Below are positions 54,511 through 64,000 of a stretch of DNA of 64,000 nucleotides, one piece after another; within the stretch, counting starts at the first letter, position 1, and each line of letters starts with the position of its first letter. The position numbers were made by a program, and so were the translations under genes. This stretch comes from Hemibagrus wyckioides. Lineage: Eukaryota > Chordata > Actinopteri > Siluriformes > Bagridae. Below the pieces are notes generated by a model. The model was not told the origin of the DNA, did no database searches, and was given only the letters and a program-made list of their open reading frames with translations. The stretch is taken from the NCBI RefSeq assembly GCF_019097595.1, contig NC_080711.1:17912928-17976927 (forward strand), in the 5' to 3' direction.

Positions 54511-54829
54511 CTTCATATGGCTTTCTGAGTGGACGGCAGCTTGTGATGTCATAACATCCCTCATGACATAATCTGGTAGTTGATTTTAATCTGCAGTATT
54601 TTTTTTATAAATAAAACACAGAAGGATTATTGAAACTGCAATTCCGCATTGGCTTGCCTAACAAAAGACAAAATCTTCAAATAAATAGCCTCTAGTTTTG
54701 ACCTCTAAAGCCAGTCTTTTAAGATTATTATGTGTGAAGCTGTATGAGATGATCCGGTTAAATTCATGGCTGAACTTTTCACAAGATCCAACATTATACA
54801 ATGAATATATAATGATGCATCCATATGCT

Positions 54830-55075
54830 AATTTCTGTACCACTTAATCCTACACAGGGCTTCAGCGAACCTAGAGTCTATCCCAGACACACTCACACAC
54901 CCATTCATTCACACTACAGACAATTTAGAGATGCCAGTCAGCCAACAACACATGCCTTTAGACGGAGGGAGGAAACCGGAGAACCCTGAGGAAACCCTTA
55001 AAGCACAGAACATGCAAACTGCACACACAGAGTGGAGGTGGGAATTGATCCCCTAACCAAGAAGCATCCATGACT
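54830..55075 (-). repeat. tRNA-headed SINE-like repeat body, antisense
   Basis: 'accacttaatcctacacagg', 'gagtctatcccagacacact', 'acatgcctttagacggaggg' and 'gggaattgatcccctaacc' (B box in antisense). Head partly lost. Confidence 0.65.
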
Positions 55076-55284
55076 CCTCTAAACTTTGAGGCGTTGATTA
55101 AATGGAAAGGAAAGTTCATATAAGTTCATACAAACGTTAGTAAACTCTACTTGATTTAACAACTCACAAGTAGTCAAGACAAAAGACTTGGAAAAAGTAT
55201 AAGCTTGAATTCCAAAACTTGTCAAGATGTTTGGAGTTAAAGAGAAGACACAGGTTCATGTAACTTCACCAGGCTCTTGTGTTT

Positions 55285-55465
55285 TAACTCAATTTAAAAT
55301 TATTTGTATAGCGCTTTTAACAATGGAAATTATCTCAAAGCAGCTTTACAGAACTACAGAAAATAAAATTCAATTAATATTCATCCCTAATGATAAAGCC
55401 TTACAGTGTAGTGATCCTCTAACTATTCAAATAATTTCATGTCCGCTGGTAGGCTTCATTTGCAT
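55285..55465 (+). repeat. Fish repeat 'TTTGTATAGCGCTTTTAACAAT'
   Basis: 'ttgtatagcgcttttaacaa', 'ctcaaagcagctttacagaa' and 'tattcatccctaatgataaa' match the repeat at 15325-15545. Confidence 0.65.
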
Positions 55466-56369
55466 TTCTCCATCAGCAACAGAATGTTTGTAGCTGTGGA
55501 AATACTGAGCACACTAAAACAAAATGTCTGACATTGCCGTCACGTTATCATCAGCTAGCTTTGGTTGCACTGGCACTAAATAATTACAATCAAATTAGCA
55601 ATTTATGATACGCAGAACGCTGTACCGTCTAAATCCGCCTTTAGCTGCCAGTCAAACAGACCACTACTTGAATCTACTTGAATCTGGAGTGCTTTTTAAC
55701 AAACCCTTGAATGTTTCTGGCATTTAAAGTCGTTGTTGAACACGTGCTATAAATCATTTGTGATCTTTAGCTCTGAGAAAACACACACATACAAACGTTC
55801 TGGCTACTCTGCACGAGTGTTTCTCTAAAACAAGCCGAGCCAAAACGCCACAACACCAACCATATTTATGGCTGTTTCTACAGTAATGGTGATGTCATGG
55901 TAGAAAGTGGACTGAATTACAAAAGACTTCCTGGTTCCTATATACAGTATGTGAACCAGATAACAAAATGGCAAAACATATCCTTTTTTCTCTGCAGTTC
56001 TACTTTCTCTTTTCAGGTGTTTGGGTTTGACAGACAAAATAATAATAATACACCTGATGACTTATGAGATAGCAGCAATCCTGACTCGCTTCTGCTCTCC
56101 AGATCTGCCTGATCCTTCCTGATGCCCTACTTTTGTTTGGAGTCTCATCCCTTGCTGAGGCTGCTGAGGATGACCCCACATGGACAGCTTAGAGATACAT
56201 GAGATTACTGTGAATTGTGCCACTTAGAAACCATAAACACTGCAATAGATATGAACAGTTCTGCATTCACATCTCCATCAGAGAACAGATGATGAATTCA
56301 ACAAAATTGACTTCATGGTAAAACTCAAATGAATTTCCTGGTTACACAAAGTGTACTATATGACCATAT

Positions 56370-56520
56370 AGTATATTACATTTCTGGCATTTGGCAGACG
56401 CCCTTATCCAGAGTGACTTACATTTTATCTCATTTCATACAACTTTCCATTTCCATTTGAGGGTTAAGGGTCTTGCTTAAGGGCCCAGCAGTGGCAGCTT
56501 AGTGGACCTGGGATTTGACT
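56370..56520 (-). repeat. SINE-like repeat fragment
   Basis: 'ggcatttggcagacgccctt', 'atccagagtgacttacattt' and 'cttgcttaagggcccagcag' are typical of a tRNA-headed fish repeat whose other copy is at 23345-23535. Confidence 0.6.
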
Positions 56521-56556
56521 ACTAAGAAATAAAAGTTACATGATTTATAATCACAC

Positions 56557-56599
56557 TATCTGGTAGGTAGGTAGGTAGGTAGGTAGGTAGGTAGGTAGG

Positions 56600-56672
<73 letters not shown>
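56557..56672. repeat. (GGTA)n/(GATA)n compound array
   Basis: About ten GGTA units followed by about 18 GATA units. Confidence 0.95.
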
Positions 56673-56673
<1 letters not shown>

Positions 56674-56734
56674 TTACAAATTTAAAGGTAATAAAGATAA
56701 TACAGTTTAAGGGTATGTGTGGTGTCACCCAGAT

Positions 56735-56850
56735 GAAGATGGCTTCCCTTTTGAGTCTGGTTCCTCACAAGGTTTCTTCCTCACATCTTCTCAGGGAGTT
56801 TTACCTTATTGCCAACGTCACCTCTGGCTTGCACATTAGAGATAAATTTA
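56735..56850 (-). repeat. Antisense fragment of the 15325-type repeat
   Basis: 'agatgaagatggcttccctt', 'tctcagggagttttacctta' and 'gccaacgtcacctctggctt' are the reverse complement of the 15400-15500 block. Confidence 0.6.
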
Positions 56851-57805
56851 CCAATTCATATCCTGAATTGATATATTTGTGTAAATCTGTTTTTGAACTG
56901 AATTGAATAGAGACATTATGAACAGATATAACAAACTACAATCTCATTGTTTATCAAACCTTCTCCAAAACATATCACTGCATGTTTTAATAAATACAAC
57001 TGTTTGTATCGATGTCATACGCTATTTTTAAACCAGTAAACAAAAATGCAGTGAACGAAACGAGTGCTTCACACTGCGTAAAAAACCGGCCGACCAGAGC
57101 CGACCAGTCACGATGTACCGAGTGCTGAAATTTAACTGCAGACTAAAAGAAAATAATAAGCGCTAAAAGAAAAAATGATGCCTGAGTATAATGTATGAAC
57201 AGTGCTGTATATGTATTATCTCTTTTTTACACATCAAAATATTGCAAAAAGCGACAGTTTTTCTTCACCTAAATACTGGCACCTCGACTCGATAGTCACA
57301 GGGTTACCTCACCATTCACTTTCCAAAATAATGCAATTCAAATGCATTTCTGTTGTATTAATACAATTTTTTTATCTGATTTTTTTATGCATATTTCTTC
57401 TGCCAGCACTTCTCACCTCTTGCGTGTCTGGCTCCGACTCCCTAAAATTTTCTCACCCCTCTCCCTCTGTCCCTCTGGACTCCCTTAAATCAAATTAGAG
57501 CAACCTCTGAAAAACCCTTTGGCTGTTTCATCTGGCTGCTGTTGTAAACATATTCCATCGCTGCCTCTGCTAGCGTTCCTAGCCATGTTCGTCTCTTTAT
57601 TATACACAACAGCTATCAAATGCCCAGAAGAACAAGGCAAGAATGAAACAGCTATCTATTTTTGGCTAAGCAGTTCTGCACACTGCTGTGCTAGTTAGAT
57701 ATTTTTTTTCTCTGTGTGCCACCTTTCCTTATAGCCACTCTCTCACTCTTGTTCTTTCTCACTCTCTTTCTTTTAGCTTTATAATGACAATGTGATAATT
57801 AATGA

Positions 57806-57807
<2 letters not shown>

Positions 57808-57864
<57 letters not shown>
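57808..57864. repeat. (TA)n microsatellite, 57 nt
   Basis: Pure TA run; flanks are not inverted repeats. Confidence 0.95.
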
Positions 57865-57869
<5 letters not shown>

Positions 57870-57870
<1 letters not shown>

Positions 57871-60000
57871 GGGAAGGAGAATAATTATAATAAGGCATCT
57901 GAACTTTTTTCTTTTGATTTTATTTATTTATTTATTTATTTTCATTTCTTTTGGAGGATGGTAAACACAAATAATTTTACTTAAATATTTTTCTCAGCAT
58001 AAATATATATATTTTTTTATTCATTTTACTCACACTATCTACATTAAAAAAGAAAAAAAAAGAAAAATACAGTTTGTTGCAAATTGTTACCTCACTTTTA
58101 TTGAGTAGATTCTAGGAGTTTGCTTGCACAGTATGAAAGGATTATTAATTTTTTATACATTCTTTTACTTTTTTTTTTAATTATTATATTTTTTATAAAA
58201 GAATATTATTTATATAAATTTAATATGCATTTTCCTTCTTCCATTTTTAACACAAGCTTAAGAAAACCTTAATATTTGTACACATGTTTATCATCCTGTA
58301 AAATTTCCAATATATCATAGCACCGCTAAGTGGAATTTTTGGATACCTGAACACAGTTACAGTTATTAGTAATCTGGCTTTTAAACAGATTACGTTCATA
58401 TTGAGCAGGGACATTCGGTGTAGCTGCTCTGTTTCAGAAATCCACAGAAAACTGTATTATCATCCTAATAATTACATTACTTCACTGTAATATAACTATC
58501 TCCTCTGTATTAAACTCCATAATACTGAGCCAAGAGGACAGTTGAACTGTTTGGCTCCAGCTTTTGGCATGACAAAAAAAAACCCGTAATGAATCATGAG
58601 ATCTTTCATGACACAATTGCAAAAAAAAACAAAAAAAAAAACAAGGCAGGACTGGCTAGAAGATCACGATCATGATCACGATGCCTTGTATCCCGTTCAT
58701 TTTGCTCGTTCTGTGTACGTTAAACGTTCTTATTACAAAAAACACGAGTGGCCGAGAGACAAAGAAGAGGAAGAACAGTACTGTACTCACACACAGTAAT
58801 TATAAAAACAGGCCATGTAGTACTTGGGTTGCGCACACGCCTCGAATAGCTGAGGCAGAATCGCTGACGCTGCCGTGCCTCTTCACTTCACACACCGGTG
58901 TTTAGTGTGTGTTAAATGCCTTTGAAAAACTTTTGGCACTCACAGCTGAGCCCTGTTCAGCATCATGGTTCTCTAAACCCTGCATTTTTTTTTTTTTTGG
59001 ATCTTACATTTTTCTGCTCGTCCACACCAGGCTGCAAAACACTTAGTGACTTGGTACACTCTAGTACAGCACGCATGTGCCAAGAATCTGTCAGAGAGGA
59101 TACAGTAATAATGTAAGCTATCACCCTTGTATTTATAGTCCTAAGTTGCACTTTACATTACTAAAAAAAAATATCTTTCTTGACTCGTCAAATTTATTTC
59201 TCAATTGCTCCAATTACTTAAAGCAGTTTATACTGTGTTTGTATTCATATTTGGACTCCTTCCCATAATGATTCAGATTCATATTCTTAGACGGTGAATA
59301 AGTTCTTGAATACTCCTCATCGATCAAGCGTTGATTAGTACCGAATGCACCACTCGCTTGAAATATAGTTTAATAGTTTAATTTATAGTTTGTGGTTTGT
59401 ATATGTATCTACTGTGTGCTGTATCTCAGCATGATGTAGTGGTTTTTACTCATTAAAAAAAACATGGGAGTTTACCTTAGCGGCTGAAAATAAGCTTTTA
59501 ATTATTTTGTTCAATATTCAAATTTTCAAACTATTTCCTAAGATTTTCCATAAACATTTTGTTTTCGTTCTTAAATGGATAAATCAGAATGATTTGTAGT
59601 GATTGAGTGGATTTTTTTAAATGCTAAAATATAAATCAAATTTGACTATAAATAACTTTGAAGCATCATACATTACTCAGAAAGTTATGTAAAAAAGGAG
59701 AAGGATAAGCACAGAAAAGTAGCAAATTTAAGCAACACAAATTTGTGAACACGCTTTAAAGCATAATAGCATAACAGACAGGGTTATTATGAAAGAGCTA
59801 ATATTGGCAGAGAAACGCAACATGTGATATTCATAATGCTCAGGGTTTTCAACATGGATGCCTCAGAAATATTGTCACACTTTAATATTCCACCAAGATG
59901 AAGGCTGCATAGGTAGACATAGAGAAAGCGTCATTACGAGTCTTTCTTTCAAAAAAAACATGCAGCCCCATAACTCTGTTCCTTATTCCAAAACATGAAC
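57870..60000. other. AT-rich stretch without recognised gene
   Basis: Short TTTA run (57922-57940), A-rich runs (58618-58645) and a T13 run (58987-58999). No coding exon or transposon end recognised. Confidence 0.4.
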
Positions 60001-60003
60001 AAT

Positions 60004-60019
60004 ATCCGTCCGAAAATCC

Positions 60020-60048
<29 letters not shown>
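60004..60048. repeat. (CT)n microsatellite
   Basis: Pure CT run of about 28 nt. Confidence 0.9.
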
Positions 60049-60050
<2 letters not shown>

Positions 60051-60373
60051 ATGTTTGATCCGCACAGGATTAAACAATGACTGTGATATGAAAATTCGAC
60101 ACAAACGACGTTTATGTGAATTATTTTCTTATTTAAGGACCTTAGGTAATCATTGTAAATCATTTTAGGAAGTAAAAGACTTGCATTGACATTTCATTGT
60201 GCTGTGTGTACAGAGAAACTGCTCGGTTGATGAGTTGTAATAGTTTATCATCAGCAAACACACAGAAGGTCACATGAGCCAGAAACTGGGACTTTGTAGG
60301 CCAGTTGAGGGAGCGTGGTAAAGCACTCACCTTGCCTACAAAGACCCAACCTCTAACACACCTCACCGTTGTT

Positions 60374-60375
<2 letters not shown>

Positions 60376-60425
<50 letters not shown>
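60376..60425. repeat. (CT)n-(CA)n microsatellite
   Basis: CT run followed by CA run. Confidence 0.95.
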
Positions 60426-60427
<2 letters not shown>

Positions 60428-60483
60428 CAATATGACTCAATTGTTACTCATAAATGTATTAAATTCTACTATCATTCACTTTT

Positions 60484-60503
60484 AAAGATTCATACACTCA
60501 TAT

Positions 60504-60549
<46 letters not shown>

Positions 60550-60564
60550 AGTGTATGAATCTTT
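60484..60564. repeat. Inverted repeat around a (TA)n array
   Basis: AAAGATTCATACACTC (60484-60499) and its exact reverse complement (60549-60564) flank a (TA)n run (60510-60546). Same design as the palindrome at 3561-3686 but with shorter arms. Confidence 0.93.
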
Positions 60565-61384
60565 CAAAGCAACCAAAAATTTCTTGTATTTTTTTTTAAC
60601 AAAAGTCATAGATCCAGTACAATATTCACTTAAACCATTGTTTTCCCCAAGATATCTTCAAAAAACCTTGAAATGTCCAAACACTGGACTTCTACTAAAC
60701 TGCTAAATAGGAATATAAAAGACAGTGTAGATAGGATAGAAACTGTTGGTATTGTAGTTATTTGTATCAGTCAGTGTATATATAATTTAATGACAGTTTG
60801 CACATACTTTGCTTGACTTTTCTGTTTCTTTGGGACTTGTTACTTGTTCGCTCTCATATATTTCTTTTAAAAAAATCTAAATACTGCGTAAAAGTTCTGC
60901 TGTTAAGCATTTTATGATTACACACACTCATGATTTGCATTATGACTTGTGCAGATTCATTTTTGTGACATTATATCAATATGACTTTTTTTTCCCCTCT
61001 ATTCTTTATGGCTTGTCCAGTTAGATCACGAGAGAGAGGCAACAGTGTACTGCGCACTGCTCTCCCAGTGACTGACTTAAACAAGTCACTATATAATACT
61101 GAATGTTCATGCATATGAATGTTTAAGCTAGCTTAATAGTGATATTCCAGTAATTATGCATTATCTACAGAGTTAAGGTGTTGCTTAAGAAGAATGCTAA
61201 GTGATTTTTTTAAAAGTGCGTCGTATTGCATTTGAACCTCGCACAGAGACATTTTACTCACATATGCGAGTGTGCACACTGCGGATCTGGTCCTACCTGT
61301 GCTGGCTTTTTCCACACCTCTTATCCCACATTGTTCAGTTTGGTACCAAAGAAAAAAGTCTTATATATAAAAATAAAAAATGGT

Positions 61385-61484
61385 GTATATCTCCGGGTCC
61401 GGTGGTATTAGTGTGAAAGCGCGCGAGCGTCTCTCACTTCCGAAATCCGTTCAGTGATGTGTGCTTTAGGCTCTGACTCCGCTT

Positions 61485-61519
<35 letters not shown>

Positions 61520-61600
61520 GTGTTTGTGTGTTTCCCGCTAATTGCTCGGTGACGCGCCTGGACCGTGCGCGCGCTGTCATATGTGCAACTTTAAAGGGAA
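61385..61600. promoter_or_regulatory. CpG-rich segment, possible promoter
   Basis: Contains 'ctccgggtccggtgg', 'gcgcgcgagcg', 'cggtgacgcgcctgg' and 'accgtgcgcgcgctg', the densest CpG in the window, split by a GT repeat (61483-61531). No TATA box or start codon can be assigned with confidence. Confidence 0.3.
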
Positions 61601-61729
61601 ACTGTACAACAGAGTAACGAGTCATTAAAGATTCGAATCTCCAGTAAGAATGAATCGGGTGAGTTCGGTTCTTTATGAACGACTCTTTTAGTGTAGAGCA
61701 TTCGCATTTTGTAATACATCAGATTTTTT

Positions 61730-61960
61730 TTTCCAGCTGGTTGCATAGTGGTTAAGTGCGTTCGCCTCGCCCCTGCAGGATTTAGGGGGTGGTTTGATTC
61801 CCACCTCTGCCGTGTGTTTTGTGTCATGTCTCTTCTAGGTGCTCCAGTTTCCGAAGACATGTGTTGTAGGTGTAGTGATTGGGAGCTGTCTTTATTGCGT
61901 GGGTTTGTGCCAAGGAAATTGCTTACACTGCATTCGATTCAGTTTCTGTGTGCAGTGTGA
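61730..61960 (+). repeat. tRNA-headed SINE-like repeat, sense
   Basis: A-box-like 'ttgcatagtggttaagtgcg' and B-box-like 'gtggtttgattcccacctc', followed by the diverged body 'gtgctccagtttccgaagac' and 'atgtgttgtaggtgtagtga'. Tail degraded. Confidence 0.65.
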
Positions 61961-62374
61961 ATGCAAACTGGACATACTACAACCACCATGTTGGGATTGT
62001 CACGTGACCTACAGTATCATTATAACAACATATTAACTGTTTTTTCTGTCTTTCCCCAAGTTAACAGTTTACTCAGGTGATGCTAAACAAGTGCAATTTA
62101 ACCACAGGGAACAACATATAGCACCCACTCTTAAAAAGAGCTGATGTGTTGTCTTCTGGTATTTTTGAAGCTCACATCTCGTCCATAGCAGTCCTGTTGC
62201 GTTGTTGGCTCCATACTGCAGAATCTCAGCAGAAGCAGTAAGTCATCCAGGTCATTTCTCACCTACTGTTTTATGAATACTGAGAATCAGGACATGCTAC
62301 GCCTTTGGCATACTGCTTTTCACCTACTGTATAGCAGGGTAGTTGGGATATTTGGATACAGCTAGAGTGTGTGT

Positions 62375-62632
62375 GTGTGTGTGGCTCCAGACTCCCTGTG
62401 ACCCTGTATAGGACAAGCGGTTCAGAAAATGGATGGATGGCTGTACAAATCGTATGTTGCAGGGCACCATACACTTGCACACACACACATGCACACACAG
62501 TCGATTTATTGTCCGGCATGGTTTTGGACAGTGGGAGGAAAAGAGAGAACCCAAAAGAAACCCACACAGACACAGGGAGAACATCCTGGAGCTGTGAGGT
62601 GGCAACACTAAATGCTCCATCACTGTGCTGCC
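62375..62632. repeat. Two SINE-like fragments in opposite orientation
   Basis: Sense tail 'ccctgtgaccctgtatagga' to 'aaatggatggatgg' (62380-62440), then an antisense body 'agggcaccatacacttgcac' to 'gagctgtgaggtggcaac' (62460-62612). Confidence 0.6.
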
Positions 62633-62709
62633 TTAATTTAACATGAACATTTTAATTCTACTTCCTTTTAAAAGACTAGATTAAGCTATATGCATAGTAA
62701 TGTAACATA

Positions 62710-63125
62710 CACTGTATGACTAAAAGTATATGCATACCTGACCATTATGCCCATATTTGAGCCTTCCCCATGTAAATGATGTCTTCCCTTCACTGGATTG
62801 AAAAGGCCCAATCCTTTCCCAACATGATAATGCCTCTGGGCACAAAGCGAGCGCCATGAACACATGGTTTGCCAGTTAATGCATACAGCCCTGACCACAA
62901 CCCCACCTTGAGATCTCTGTGTCTTGCATTGGAATGCTGACTGCACCCCAGACTTCTTCACCCGATCTTGTGGCTGAATTTTCACGTTTCCTCACTCCAA
63001 AATCTAGTGGAAACCCTTCCTGGAATAGTGTAGCATAATATAACTGGAAAAGATAGATTAAATCAGGAATGGAATGTTCAAAAAGCACATTTGAATGATA
63101 TTGTCAGGTGTCCACAAGTATATGA
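62710..63125 (+). mobile_element. Tc1-like relic
   Basis: TA at 62708-62709, left end CACTGTATGACTAAAAGTAT and right 'ggtgtccacaagtatatga' as degraded inverted ends. The + strand retains 'aacatgataatgcctctggg', 'cacaaagcgagcgccatgaa' and 'atgcatacagccctgaccac', the same decayed transposase region as in 31416-31912. Confidence 0.7.
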
Positions 63126-63185
63126 TGGTTCCTCTCACGGTTTCCTCCTTGTAGTGTCTCAGGGAGGTTTTCTTTGCCAATCACA
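63124..63185 (-). repeat. Short antisense fragment of the 15325-type repeat
   Basis: 'ggttcctctcacggtttcct' and 'tctcagggaggttttctttg' match the reverse complement of that family. Confidence 0.5.
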
Positions 63186-63254
63186 CTACACTAATTCACT
63201 ACACAGTGAACTGATATGTTACATGTTAAACTGTCACTGCTATGAACATCCAAT

Positions 63255-63535
63255 GAGCCATCCATTTTCTGAACCACTTTTCCTATGCAGGATTGCAGGG
63301 ATCCTGAAGCCCATCCCAGGGCACAAGGTGGGGGATACCCTGGACAGGGGGTAAGCCAAGTGCAGGGCACAATCAGACACACTCACAGCCCCAATATGGA
63401 TGGATGCATTTAGAGACAATACACATGCCTTTGGACTGGGAGAAAACTAGAGTACCCAGAGGAGAACATTTATGCCTGGCAGAGATGGAAATCAAACACA
63501 TAATCCATAACTAATAAACCTCTGTGCCCCACTGG
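63255..63535 (-). repeat. tRNA-headed SINE-like repeat, antisense
   Basis: 'gccatccattttctgaacca', 'gaagcccatcccagggcaca', 'gtgggggataccctggacag', 'catgcctttggactgggaga' and 'gatggaaatcaaacacataa' follow the family body; the head is weak. Confidence 0.65.
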
Positions 63536-63569
63536 TATTGAGATTTAAATATAAAATAATCACTATGAA

Positions 63570-63870
63570 GAAGAAGGGTTGGCACTGTGGCTCAGATAAC
63601 TCACTGCATCGGGTTCCCTGTTTTGACCCTGAGCTCAGTTTACTGTTTCTCTGGGTGTCCTCCGATTTCTTCCCACCTTCCAAGGAACATTCCAGTAGGT
63701 GGATAGTCTGCTCAAAATTGCTCTTAGGTGTGAAAGTGTAAATACATTTGCTGTAAGTGTCCCATTCAGGGTCTATTCCTGCTTCACACCTAAGGGATAA
63801 GATCCGGATCAGTCGTGACCCTGACCTAGTGCGTTGTGAGGTACTGATGGTCTCCTAAAGAAAATATATC
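63570..63870 (+). repeat. SINE-like repeat, sense
   Basis: Head-like 'ggcactgtggctcagataac', then 'gggtgtcctccgatttcttc', 'ccagtaggtggatagtctgc' and the tail 'cattcagggtctattcctgc' and 'gatcagtcgtgaccctgacc'. Matches tails at 31985 and 40285. Confidence 0.6.
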
Positions 63871-64000
63871 AATCTGAGTGGTGAATCAAATACTACTGAA
63901 TCAATGAGTGAACAGGCGTATGTATTAATACTGGCCTTCTCTGTATGCTGACATCACTGCTGCTGTAAATAACTTTAGCACATTCTTGATAAGAATGGGG

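Overview
This is teleost-fish-like nuclear DNA: an intron-rich vertebrate gene, AT-rich non-coding sequence, abundant dinucleotide and tetranucleotide microsatellites, many Tc1/mariner relics and tRNA-headed SINE-like repeats. The amount of Tc1-like DNA and the repeat types would suit a catfish-like (siluriform) genome, but that is a weak inference. No prokaryotic or viral gene, CRISPR array or gene cluster was seen.

The only host gene I can support is the 3' part of rab11fip4 (Rab11 family-interacting protein 4) on the + strand, from 1386 to 10515. Ten exons join in a continuous frame of 381 codons plus stop. They encode the coiled-coil half and the C-terminal Rab11-binding domain. The N-terminal exons lie upstream of the window. 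The introns hold a Tc1 transposon (4355-5602), older Tc1 relics (6513, 9149), a perfect 126-bp palindrome (3561-3686) and several microsatellites. Three splice acceptors sit in or next to TG repeats, and exon 5 lies between a (GT)n and a (CA)n tract. The 3'UTR may run to a poly(A) signal near 15251.

From about 15.3 kb to 64 kb I see no convincing host exon. The stretch is a layered repeat landscape. A second Tc1 copy (36728-37888) has one open transposase frame with all three catalytic residues but two in-frame deletions in its DNA-binding region. It sits inside an older antisense Tc1 relic (about 36360-39965), which is also split by a 951-bp LTR-like insertion (38323-39273) with TGT...ACA ends and a 4-bp target duplication. 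Shorter Tc1/MITE relics lie near 16.1, 31.4, 35.5, 40.75, 45.9 and 62.7 kb. Several tRNA-headed repeats, LINE-tail-like fragments and compound GATA/GACA-type arrays complete the picture.

I found no evidence for a new multi-gene system. The most interesting observations are structural: the possible cassette exon bracketed by complementary repeats, the perfect palindrome, the two Tc1 copies with complementary defects, the nested transposon stack, and a small MITE family with an apparent 6-bp target duplication.
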